Shown: positions 1 to 7,886 of the stretch, one piece after another | Position numbering within the stretch: the first letter of the stretch is position 1 | How the letters are laid out: the number at the start of each line of letters is the position of its first letter | DNA from: Sphingomonas endolithica | GTDB taxonomy: Bacteria > Pseudomonadota > Alphaproteobacteria > Sphingomonadales > Sphingomonadaceae | Length of the DNA stretch: 64,000 nucleotides | Direction of reading: 5' to 3' | Assembly (NCBI RefSeq): GCF_025231525.1 | Contig: NZ_CP103057.1 | Coordinates: forward strand, 1,691,001 to 1,755,000 | Notes under the pieces: model-generated | Databases searched by the model: none | The model's input: the letters and a program-made list of their open reading frames with translations, nothing else | Told to the model about the DNA's origin: nothing | Translations under genes and position numbers: made by a program

Positions 1-172
1 GTTGATTCGCGAGTGGAACGGCACGGCGCATGTCGTGACGATCGGCGAGGATGGCGTGATCCGCTGGAACGATCGTAACTGGAACTCGCTATCGGAGGTC
101 GCCCGCGAGATCACCGGGACGCGCTGGTCGGGTCCAGCCTTCTTCGGGCTGAAGAAGAGGCTGGCGGCATGA
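1..172 (+). CDS. DUF2924-family protein, C-terminal fragment (5' end outside window)
   Basis: The reading frame is open from the window edge and ends in TGA at 170-172, giving about 56 C-terminal residues. It contains the run VVTIGEDGVIRWNDRNW and ends GPAFFGLKKRLAA, which is how I recognise the DUF2924 family. The stop overlaps the recombinase start as ATGA, so the two genes are translationally coupled. DUF2924 proteins are regularly found just upstream of large serine recombinases in alphaproteobacterial mobile elements. Their biochemical role is unknown to me. The start codon cannot be seen. Confidence 0.75.
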   Translation, partial: LIREWNGTAHVVTIGEDGVIRWNDRNWNSLSEVAREITGTRWSGPAFFGLKKRLAA

Positions 173-1833
173 ACCGGGTGCGCTGTGCGATCTATACCCG
201 CAAGTCGAGCGAGGAAGGGCTGGAGCAGGCGTTCAACTCGCTCGACGCGCAGCGTGAGGCCTGTGCCGCCTACGTGCTGAGCCAGGCAAGCGAAGGCTGG
301 AGTGCCCTGCCCGATATCTATGACGATGGCGGCCTGTCCGGCGGATCGCTGGAGCGCCCTGCCCTGCAGCGCCTGCTGGCCGACATTGCCGCTGGTCGTG
401 TCGACATCATCGTTGTCTACAAGGTCGATCGGCTGACCCGCTCGCTGCTCGACTTTGCCAAGCTGGTCGAGGTGTTCGACAAGGCTGGCGTATCGTTCGT
501 CTCGATCACTCAGTCGTTCAACACGACCACCAGCATGGGGCGCCTGACGCTCAACATACTGCTCTCGTTTGCGCAGTTCGAACGCGAGGTGACTGCCGAG
601 CGCATCCGCGACAAGATCGCGGCCTCAAAGGCAAAGGGCATGTGGATGGGTGGCGTCCCGCCACTTGGCTACCGGCCTGACGGGCGCACTTTGGCGATCG
701 TCGAGCCGCATGCCGAGATCGTGCGGGAGATATACCGGCGTTACCTCAATACGGGCAATGTCCGGCTGGTGGTCGAGCAGCTGGCGGCCGAGCGCATCCT
801 GGCGCCAGTCCGCCACACGTCAGGCGGGCGGGCCTATGGTGGCATCGCGTTCTGCCGCGGGCAGATCTACTCGATCCTGAAGAGCCCGATCTATATCGGT
901 GAGATCGCGCACCGGGAGGTGCGCTACAAGGGACAGCATCAGCCGATCATCGATCGTGCCACATGGGACGCCGTGCAGGCGAGGCTCGACGGCAACGTAC
1001 CTGGAGAGCGTCGTGCCACCAACATTGCGACGACCAGCCTGCTGGCCGGCCTGATCGTCGACGAGGCGGGTGAACCCCTGGTTGCGGCGCATGCCTGCAA
1101 GGGCAAGGTGCGCTATCGCTATTATGTCAGCCGGGCACGTCAGGATGGTGACCCCGCCAAGAGCATCCGCTTGCGCGCGCGCGAGATCGAGAACGCGGTG
1201 GTCGAGAGTATCGCCGCTGCGTTTGATGACCCGCTCGATCTTATCGCGCGCGCCGGCATGTCGATCGCAGCGGCCGACCTGCAGCGCATCTTTGCGGCCG
1301 CCGGTGTTGCCGCTGCCACGATGCGCCAGCGCAGTACCACCATGATGCGCAGCCTCGTGACGAAGGTGATGGTCGGAGCCCACGCCACCGACATCACCAT
1401 GAGCAGCAGCGCTGTGGCAGAACAGCTGGCGACGCTCTGGGCGGGCCCGAAGGATGCGACGTTCACGCTGACCCTGCCGGTGCGCATAACACGCACTGGT
1501 CGCACGCTTCGGCTCATACAGAATGACGGCCGCGCCGTGGCCGCCACGCCGCCCGACGCTTCCATCATCAAGCTGCTGGTCAAGGCGCACAGATGGTGGG
1601 CGCGGCTGCGGCAGGGCGACATTACAGTGCGGGAACTCGCCGAAGCCGAGGGAGTCGTGAAATCCTACGTCACGCGGGTGACGCGGCTGGCGTTCCTGTC
1701 GCCAGCGATCGTCGATGACATTCTCGCCGGGCGACAGCGTGCCGAGCTTGATGCCAAACGGCTGGCGCTCACGGCAGACCTGCCGACCCGCTGGTCAGAG
1801 CAGCAGGAGACGTGGGGAGTCACTTTACAGTGA
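169..1833 (+). CDS. Large serine recombinase (resolvase/invertase family)
   Basis: The product is a 554-residue site-specific recombinase. The N-terminal resolvase domain (about residues 4-155) has the family motif YTRKS with the presumed catalytic Ser13, the DAQREAC segment and DRLTRS. A central recombinase domain follows at about residues 165-275. The region that is a cysteine zinc ribbon in many large serine recombinases (about 290-330) has no Cys pairs here, and the C-terminal part is DNA-binding-like (SYVTRVTRLAFLSP). The start overlaps the upstream DUF2924 stop by four bases. It probably mobilised or still marks an integrated element that includes the accessory genes to its right. No attachment site was identified, so the element's limits are unknown. 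Confidence 0.9.
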   Translation: MNRVRCAIYTRKSSEEGLEQAFNSLDAQREACAAYVLSQASEGWSALPDIYDDGGLSGGSLERPALQRLLADIAAGRVDIIVVYKVDRLTRSLLDFAKLVEVFDKAGVSFVSITQSFNTTTSMGRLTLNILLSFAQFEREVTAERIRDKIAASKAKGMWMGGVPPLGYRPDGRTLAIVEPHAEIVREIYRRYLNTGNVRLVVEQLAAERILAPVRHTSGGRAYGGIAFCRGQIYSILKSPIYIGEIAHREVRYKGQHQPIIDRATWDAVQARLDGNVPGERRATNIATTSLLAGLIVDEAGEPLVAAHACKGKVRYRYYVSRARQDGDPAKSIRLRAREIENAVVESIAAAFDDPLDLIARAGMSIAAADLQRIFAAAGVAAATMRQRSTTMMRSLVTKVMVGAHATDITMSSSAVAEQLATLWAGPKDATFTLTLPVRITRTGRTLRLIQNDGRAVAATPPDASIIKLLVKAHRWWARLRQGDITVRELAEAEGVVKSYVTRVTRLAFLSPAIVDDILAGRQRAELDAKRLALTADLPTRWSEQQETWGVTLQ

Positions 1834-1949
1834 TCATCCCGGGACTGATGCTGACCACGGCGGGCGCATGGTGGATACATCATGACGGAGCCGCTGGTAT
1901 GCCGACCGGCCTTGGGGCAGGATGACCTTATCTCCTCGAAAGGTACTCC

Positions 1950-3209
1950 GTGCTTCGTCACACTTCGATCAGCCTGACCACGATTTTGCTGCTGACCGGT
2001 TGCGGCGCGCCTGAGCGCGCGCAGCCGTCCGAGGCGGCCAAGCCTCCGGTGAACTACGGGGCATCGAAGCCTGCTTCCGCCAAGCCGTTCAAGACCGAAC
2101 CGGTGGCGACATTCGATATGCCGTGGGCGCTTGCCTTCCTGCCGGACCAGAGGATGCTGGTGACTGAAAAGCCCGGCCGGTTGTGGCTGGTGACCGCGGC
2201 TGGCGCCAAGACGGCCATAAGCGGGCTACCGCGCGTCCATTTCGAAGACCAGGGCGGACTGCTCTTCGTCGCGACGTCGCCGACCTTCGCGCAGAACCGG
2301 CAAATCTACCTTACCTACTCCGAACCCGGCGAGGGCGGAGACGGTCTGGCGCTCGCCCGCGCGACGCTCGACACCAGCGGCGCACAGCCAGCCCTGAAGG
2401 ACCTACACGTTATCTGGCGGCAACTCCCCCGCGGCAAAGGCGGGCAGTTCGGCGGGTACATCGCCTTCTCGCCGGATGGCCGCTATCTTTTCCTGACCTC
2501 CGGCGAGCGGCAGCGTTTCACCCCGGCTCAGGACCCCGACCAGGCGCTGGGCAAGATCCTGCGGCTGACGCTCGACGGCAAACCCGCTCCCGGCAATCCG
2601 GGCGCTGGCAAGGTGGGTGCAACCACCATTGGCGTCATCGATCCGCCGGAGAATACCGGCGCAGCCGCGACCGCCGTGGTGCGCAAGGCTACCATCCCCG
2701 CCCCGAACCTCACACCCGCGGAGACGTGGACGACCGGTCACCGCAATTCCTATGGCTTGGCCTTCGATCCTCAAGGGCGGCTTTGGGAGACTGAGATGGG
2801 GCCGCAGGGCGGCGACGAGTTGAACCTCATTGAACCGGGCAAGAACTATGGCTGGCCGGTCGTGTCATACGGGAAGAATTACGACGATACGGCGATCGCA
2901 TCGCCCGCTGGCAATGCCAGCTTTCAGCAGCCGGCGCTGTACTGGAACCCCATCATCGCTCCGGCTGGTCTCGCCTTCTATAGCGGCAACATGTTCCCAC
3001 AATGGCGCAACTCCGCCTTTGTCGGGGGCCTGGCGTCAACAGCACTCATCCGCATCGAGTTCGACGGCGCGGTTCCGCGCGAGGCGGAACGGTGGGACAT
3101 GGGCACGCGCATCCGCGCCGTCATGGCTGGACCGGACGGCGCGCTCTGGATCCTTGAGGATGGATCTGACGGCCGCTTGCTGCGGCTTACGTCGAAGCGG
3201 GGTGGTTGA
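1950..3209 (+). CDS. PQQ-dependent sugar dehydrogenase-like lipoprotein (soluble aldose dehydrogenase / sorbosone dehydrogenase family)
   Basis: This 419-residue protein starts with GTG. Its lipoprotein signal has the lipobox LLTGC, with the lipidated residue at Cys18. The mature part is a six-bladed beta-propeller of the glucose/sorbosone dehydrogenase family: FDMPWALAFLPDQRMLVTEKPG near residues 50-72, a HRNSYGLAFDP segment at about 265 and EMGPQGGDELNLI at about 282. Family members oxidise aldoses in the periplasm with PQQ, and the lipid anchor suggests attachment to a membrane facing the periplasm. The substrate cannot be read from sequence and no PQQ biosynthesis genes are in the window. 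The gene stands alone, about 115 bases after the recombinase. Confidence 0.85.
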   Translation: MLRHTSISLTTILLLTGCGAPERAQPSEAAKPPVNYGASKPASAKPFKTEPVATFDMPWALAFLPDQRMLVTEKPGRLWLVTAAGAKTAISGLPRVHFEDQGGLLFVATSPTFAQNRQIYLTYSEPGEGGDGLALARATLDTSGAQPALKDLHVIWRQLPRGKGGQFGGYIAFSPDGRYLFLTSGERQRFTPAQDPDQALGKILRLTLDGKPAPGNPGAGKVGATTIGVIDPPENTGAAATAVVRKATIPAPNLTPAETWTTGHRNSYGLAFDPQGRLWETEMGPQGGDELNLIEPGKNYGWPVVSYGKNYDDTAIASPAGNASFQQPALYWNPIIAPAGLAFYSGNMFPQWRNSAFVGGLASTALIRIEFDGAVPREAERWDMGTRIRAVMAGPDGALWILEDGSDGRLLRLTSKRGG

Positions 3210-3383
3210 AAGAGCAGCGTCCAGGCGCACTAAATCTGGGTATGGGCTGATGACGCGTTTGACCCTTTGTGGACGCTCAGGACATGTCTCGACCGCGCTA
3301 AATCCAGATGGGCGGAACGCTAAAGCTGCCGCGTATCAGGGGGCGATTGGGGGCATGCCCGGCTCCTTGGCGAGCGGGCCGAA

Positions 3384-3953
3384 ATGCGCCAACCTGTTGG
3401 GATGAAGGCATTCCTCGATTTCGAAGCATCGTCCCTGTCGAACCGCAGCCACCCTATCGAGGTCGCCTGGGTGTTTCAGAACGGGCGCTCGGAGCACCAC
3501 CTGATCGCCCCGGCGCCAGGGTGGGACGACTGGGACGATGCGTCAGAAGCCATCCATGGCATCAGCCGCGCCACGCTCAAGGCCGAAGGCAAGCCACACG
3601 ACGAGGTTGCGAGACGGATGGTGGAAGCGCTGACAGGGCATGACCTGTTCGCCAGCGCTCCGTCGTGGGACGGGAAATGGCTGAGCGTCCTGTTGCGAAG
3701 TGCAGGGCTACCTCGCCACCTCCTACGGGTCCGCGACACCGATGAGGCGCTGAGGGAAAGCGTAGTCGAGATCCTCCGACCAGTTATTCCCGCCGGCCGA
3801 CTGGATATCGAGGTACATGCCATTGTTGCGAACGCCAGTGTCGCGAAGGACGAACAACCGGCGCACCGAGCGCTTGCTGACGCGATCGGCGAACACGAGA
3901 CCTGGCTTCGCGCCAGACAGGCTGCTCGCGCGCTGGTCCTGGATCTCGCGTGA
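3384..3953 (+). CDS. DEDDh-type 3'-5' exonuclease domain protein
   Basis: The 189-residue protein has the DnaQ/RNase T exonuclease pattern. From the first ATG the metal-binding residues would be Asp12 and Glu14 (FLDFEASSL), Asp96 (APSWDGKWL), and His161 and Asp166 (HRALADA). An IHGIS segment, typical of DnaQ-like folds, lies at about residue 58. A second in-frame ATG at 3402 gives the form starting MKAFLDFE, which resembles relatives and may be the real start. The stop overlaps the GTG start of the next gene by four bases, so this exonuclease and the GIY-YIG protein are probably made together. The substrate is unknown. A role in mobile-element or defence biology is inferred from context only. 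Confidence 0.75.
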   Translation: MRQPVGMKAFLDFEASSLSNRSHPIEVAWVFQNGRSEHHLIAPAPGWDDWDDASEAIHGISRATLKAEGKPHDEVARRMVEALTGHDLFASAPSWDGKWLSVLLRSAGLPRHLLRVRDTDEALRESVVEILRPVIPAGRLDIEVHAIVANASVAKDEQPAHRALADAIGEHETWLRARQAARALVLDLA

Positions 3954-4342
3954 GCCGTCCTGCCCGTCCTCCGTCAACCCAGTTGACGGCTGTCACTTGG
4001 ATAGCAGCGGCAAAGCGAGCCGCCAGCTTTCTGCGCGCGACGACTGTCGGCGCGAGCCGAGCGAAGCATTCCGTCTATGTGGTACTGCTACATGACCCGG
4101 CGTTCCCGGAACGCTGGGGCTTGTATGTAGGCCAGACATCCCGCGACCCGGACTGGCGGTTCGATCAGCACAAGCTGGGGTACAAGGCGAGCGGTGCGGT
4201 CAGAAGGTTTGGCATCCACCTGCTGCCGGATCTCGTTGCTCACCTCAACCCTATGCAGCAGTGGGAGTCGCTCGAACTCGAGGCTGCCCTCGCTGACACC
4301 TTACGCGAGGCAGGCGTGCCTTGGGTAGAGGGCGGCCATTAA
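3950..4342 (+). CDS. GIY-YIG nuclease-like protein
   Basis: This 130-residue protein is coupled to the upstream exonuclease by a GTGA overlap. The segment VYVVLL followed about 12 residues later by GLYVGQT fits the paired strands of a GIY-YIG domain. The helix arginine may be in DPDWRFDQHK, and a conserved-type acidic residue is in ESLELEAALA. The basic N-terminal 40 residues (rich in Arg, Ala and Thr) are outside the domain. Family members cut DNA at a single metal site. The pairing of a small exonuclease with a small GIY-YIG nuclease next to a SIR2-like gene and a recombinase is unusual. Function beyond nuclease fold is not assignable. Confidence 0.65.
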   Translation: MSRPARPPSTQLTAVTWIAAAKRAASFLRATTVGASRAKHSVYVVLLHDPAFPERWGLYVGQTSRDPDWRFDQHKLGYKASGAVRRFGIHLLPDLVAHLNPMQQWESLELEAALADTLREAGVPWVEGGH

Positions 4343-4365
4343 GACCCACAACCGGCCATTCGCGA

Positions 4366-4405
4366 GCTGTTTGCGCTTCCCCACTTTCAGCCACTCGTTC
4401 ATGTT
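4366..4405. repeat. Intergenic repeat copy 1 (upstream of SIR2-like gene)
   Basis: About 40 bases resemble the sequence at 5716-5755. The copies share TTTGCGCTTCCC exactly and then GCCACT-GTTCATGT with one difference, with a more variable middle. The two copies lie on either side of the SIR2-like gene in the same orientation. They may be members of a dispersed intergenic repeat family; I cannot test other copies. Confidence 0.5.
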
Positions 4406-4541
4406 CGGGGAGCCGTTTCCGTTCGGCCGTTTGCGAACCGGACGGATGGGTTCTTCCGCTTTCGTAGCGAATTTAGCTGACCGAAGGGATGGTCATGAAG
4501 AAGGCCGCTGATCCGAGATCGACCTTACTCCGGAGGCGTCG

Positions 4542-5588
4542 ATGATCCGTGTTCCAACCACGCTTGTGATCGGTGCTGGCGCTAGCGCCGAGCTCAACTT
4601 TCCGACAGGTCCGGGGCTCCTACGTGACATCTCGGAACTGCTCCAGTTCGGCAGCCAGTTCGATCGCGTGAATGGCTCCAGCGCTGCGCTCGACATCGGG
4701 CTCGCTTACGCCAGATCAACGAGCCAGTCGGCTCTCAAACCATTGGACCCCTTCTACGACGCCGCAGCGCGGGTCCGGTCCGCCGCGGACATCGCGCACT
4801 CAATCGATAATGTCATCGATCAGAACGACGACGATCCGCTTGTTGAAGTCGCCGGCAAGCTTGCCATCGCTTACCGGCTGTTAACCGCCGAGGCCGAAAG
4901 CAAGCTCTCGGAAGTATTTGAGCAGCCGGGACTGTTCGACTTGCAGCATTTGAGGGACACGTGGCTTCTACCCTTCGGCCAGATGCTCACGACCGATATC
5001 CGGAAGAGCCGAGTCGAGGGTATCTTTGACCAGCTGACGATCATCAACTTCAACTACGATCGCTCGATCGAAGCTTTCCTGCCGACGCTGCTAGTCGCCG
5101 CCTACGGCCTGGACCATGCCGATGCGGTGGCGATCGCCCAGCGGGTGCGCATCTTTCACCCCTACGGGCAGGTCGGCCGCTTGTCCTGGGACCTCGGTGC
5201 CGATGGCGGCATACCCTACGGCTGGGTGGCGCGCGACCAGCTCGAACTGATCGCTCCACAACTCCGCACCTTCACGGAGCAGTTGGCTGATGGCGACGAG
5301 CTGACGGCGATGCGGAGGGCTGTTCAGGAGGCCGAGCACCTGGTGTTCCTCGGCTTCGGCTTTCACCGCCAGAATATGCGCCTACTCGCGCCCGACATGG
5401 ACGCCCGAGCAACAAAGATCATTGGCTCTCTCTACCGAGAGCCGGGTCCTGCCAAGGAGACGATCGCCGAGGAACTCAGACGGCTCACCCGTCCGCTCGG
5501 AGCGACGTCGGCGATCGCACCGGCCTTACCCAACATGACCTGTACAGACCTGCTGACGCAATATTTCCTGCCACTGACGAGCGGGTAA
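4542..5588 (+). CDS. SIR2-like domain protein (possible NAD-consuming defence effector)
   Basis: The 348-residue protein starts at an ATG preceded by a good ribosome site (GGAGG). Residues 6-30 carry the nucleotide-binding start of the SIR2_2 type (LVIGAGASAELNFPTG). A SIDN motif lies at 87-90, NFNYDRSIE at 169-177, an HxYG segment with a candidate catalytic His206 (FHPYG) and VFLGFGFH at 268-275. This order is that of SIR2-like proteins in several antiphage systems, where they degrade NAD. No partner gene (argonaute, TIR, HerA or similar) is adjacent, and the protein has no second recognisable domain. It sits among nucleases and a recombinase, which supports but does not prove a defence role. 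Confidence 0.7.
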   Translation: MIRVPTTLVIGAGASAELNFPTGPGLLRDISELLQFGSQFDRVNGSSAALDIGLAYARSTSQSALKPLDPFYDAAARVRSAADIAHSIDNVIDQNDDDPLVEVAGKLAIAYRLLTAEAESKLSEVFEQPGLFDLQHLRDTWLLPFGQMLTTDIRKSRVEGIFDQLTIINFNYDRSIEAFLPTLLVAAYGLDHADAVAIAQRVRIFHPYGQVGRLSWDLGADGGIPYGWVARDQLELIAPQLRTFTEQLADGDELTAMRRAVQEAEHLVFLGFGFHRQNMRLLAPDMDARATKIIGSLYREPGPAKETIAEELRRLTRPLGATSAIAPALPNMTCTDLLTQYFLPLTSG

Positions 5589-5976
5589 CAAAGCTCATAG
5601 CACCTGCGGTAGGGGGCAAGCCGTCACCGGCCTGAAATCTGCGGCGCAGCCGTATCTCGGGCTTTCATGCCTCAGGCAGTCCTGACATGGTCGACCCACT
5701 TGCAGACATTCTGGCAGCCCTTTGCGCTTCCCAAAATCTGCCACTTGTTCATGTCGCCTGAATGGTAGCTTTTAGGCACGGCTGAGTCGTCAGGAACGGC
5801 AATGTGGGGGCGGAGAGCAGCCGGGCGGCTTGCGCGAAAGTTGGTGGCGGTTGCCGACATTGCTCAGTGCTGCCGCCTTGTCGTCAACTGTGCCACCTCG
5901 AGCGATGCATTAAATTAAAGAATAACGCTGCTCAGCATGTGGGACGGGGCATGCCGATCTCCCTACCCGGTGCATT
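5589..5976. other. 388-base stretch without a recognisable gene
   Basis: This gap lies between the SIR2-like gene and the end of the M16 peptidase gene. I see only the second copy of the short intergenic repeat at 5716-5755. Small open frames here have no family features. It does not visibly contain the missing C-terminal half expected for a full-length PqqL-type peptidase. Confidence 0.5.
5716..5755. repeat. Intergenic repeat copy 2 (downstream of SIR2-like gene)
   Basis: This is the second member of the pair described at 4366-4405, in the same orientation and about 1.35 kb away. Read on the minus strand both copies begin with a short MN-(E/K)-W-like frame, but that is probably coincidental. 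Confidence 0.5.
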
Positions 5977-7533
5977 TTATGAGCGCCGCATCTGGTCTGA
6001 GAGGGCCGGCGAAGCCATCCGACAGGGAGAAGCACCGGATGCTCCATTTGCCGCCTGCCGGATCGCAGACACCGGGTCTGCCACCTTGGCTAGTTCAGGT
6101 CCTTCGACCCGTAGGTGCTCGACGCCACTACCCCATTGTCGGCTCCACCACTTGCTTCCCGATCGTGTATCCATTCGAGGCAGCCTGATCCGCGCGTAGC
6201 GGAGCAGCTCATCGGACGGGATGAGGTGCCGGCCATCAGCAAGCGCGTGGGACAGGTCTTTCGCAAGGTCTACATTCGCAGCCCTCGGCATCTCCGCTGC
6301 GCGATGCTCCAGATCAGCGATAAGGTTCCGCTTGGCCATCGCCCATTCCCCCGTCGTGAAGCCGGCTCTGGCAAGTTCGCAAGTCGTTTGCCGCAACCGC
6401 GCGACCGCAGGTGCCCAGAGATCAGCGTTAAAATTATCCCAGAGCATAATCTGCCGATGACCCTGCTCGCCATTCTCGATGAACATTCCCACCTTGCCGG
6501 GCGGAGTGGGCTGGAGAGCAGCGAGCCGGTCGTTGATCACCCGCGTGACGAGCAGGTCCATAAGCTCCGCCTGCGCTTGCTGAGCACGCGACGAGGATGA
6601 TATACGCGTTGGCATGACAACGGTCAGCAACGCCGTTCTGCGCCCTTGTGCAAGTGCGGAGAAGCTGATCGGGCGGATGCGATCACGTTGAAACATCGGC
6701 GTCGGTGCTCGGTGAGACGTAGTCCTCGTACGCTTCCAATCTCCGAAACGCTTCTCGATCAGCGCCTTCACCTCATCGACTTTCACGTTGCCGACAACAA
6801 CGATCATCATGTTTTCGGGGCGGTACAGGCGTTCGTACAGAGCTCGAACGGTATCGATGCCTGCGCTCGGCACATCATCCGAGTTCTGCGCATCAATCAT
6901 GTCGTTGGGCGAACCTGGCGCGATTGCGCCGATGTAGTTGGCGTAAATGTCGTTACCGAACTTTTTGTCGGCCATTTCCCGCGTGACCTCGCCTCGTGAG
7001 GTGTCGACTGCATCGGTACGCAAGGTCATTCCTGCGGCCGCCTCTCTAAAGAGGCTCAGCAGCGCGTCGAGATCACCCAAGGCCGTGGTTCTGGTCGAAA
7101 GGTAGTAGTTTGTCTCCCGCCACGAAGTAGAACCGGCGTTTGGCGCTGGGAAGGTCAGTGGCATGCCGACGCGCTTCAGATGGTCGAGATCTTCCGGCGA
7201 GCCGACCGTTGGGCTGTGGAACACGACGTGCTCGATGAGATGCGCCAGGCCGCGCTCGCCTGGTCGGCGCTCGGCGATGAAGCCTCCTTCATTGCGCATG
7301 AGCAACCCGACGCCAGGCTCATTGCCTCGCCGCGACAAGATTGCGAACCGCACGCCATTTTTAAGGCTGCCGGTCACAAGTCTGCCCCAATCGTTCCCGG
7401 ACAGCGTCGGCTTTGCTGGGTCCGAAGTGATGCCGTCCGAAGCGACTACTTTTTCGGCGGGAAGTCCCGACAGGGATAGGACGAACAAGGGGATGGACAT
7501 CAAACGTGCCGACACTCGGGCATATTTCTTCAT
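5977..7533 (-). CDS. M16 family zinc metallopeptidase, half-length (PqqL-like)
   Basis: This 518-residue secreted protein has an N-terminal signal segment (basic MKKYAR, then a hydrophobic stretch to about residue 24). The inverted zinc motif HLIEH is at 98-102, with His98, Glu101 and His102. The third ligand is probably Glu182 in RGEVTREM. Two M16 domains are present (about 55-200 and 210-400), the second with RPENMMIVVVGNV. PqqL-type relatives are usually near twice this length, so the protein may be a natural short form or a C-terminally truncated one. The last 30 residues (ASPALSDQMRRS) do not look like family sequence. The catalytic residues appear intact, so the N-terminal half could still act on small periplasmic peptides. 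Confidence 0.8.
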   Translation of the reverse strand: MKKYARVSARLMSIPLFVLSLSGLPAEKVVASDGITSDPAKPTLSGNDWGRLVTGSLKNGVRFAILSRRGNEPGVGLLMRNEGGFIAERRPGERGLAHLIEHVVFHSPTVGSPEDLDHLKRVGMPLTFPAPNAGSTSWRETNYYLSTRTTALGDLDALLSLFREAAAGMTLRTDAVDTSRGEVTREMADKKFGNDIYANYIGAIAPGSPNDMIDAQNSDDVPSAGIDTVRALYERLYRPENMMIVVVGNVKVDEVKALIEKRFGDWKRTRTTSHRAPTPMFQRDRIRPISFSALAQGRRTALLTVVMPTRISSSSRAQQAQAELMDLLVTRVINDRLAALQPTPPGKVGMFIENGEQGHRQIMLWDNFNADLWAPAVARLRQTTCELARAGFTTGEWAMAKRNLIADLEHRAAEMPRAANVDLAKDLSHALADGRHLIPSDELLRYARIRLPRMDTRSGSKWWSRQWGSGVEHLRVEGPELAKVADPVSAIRQAANGASGASPCRMASPALSDQMRRS

Positions 7534-7886
7534 CGAAGGTATGATCCTCTACCAACTGCCTACATGTGGTGGTGCAATGTGTTTGAGGCAGGAAGGTGAC
7601 AGACGTCTAACGACCGCAATCCGTCACCCCCAACAACGATCCCGAAGGTAACCAAAGCGCGTCCTCACTTTGCCAAAGCTGTTGCCGATTGGCGCGATTC
7701 AGCCGCCGGAGTGCCGTCTTCAGTCGCCTCCTGCTGCTCGAGCGATCAGGCAGCTTTGCCGTTGCCGCGTGCTGAAACAAGGTTGCACTCGTCACTATCG
7801 GCGATGTTGTCTAATGCCCGGCAGGCGGGGCCTCACCGTGAGACGGCCAAGCGGATGGACCCTAATTCAGGAATAGAGATGCTCAG
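7534..7886. other. 353-base intergenic stretch, nothing recognised
   Basis: It lies between the divergently oriented M16 peptidase and GPH symporter genes and must hold promoters for both. I see no clear palindrome, repeat or conserved small gene in it. Confidence 0.5.
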
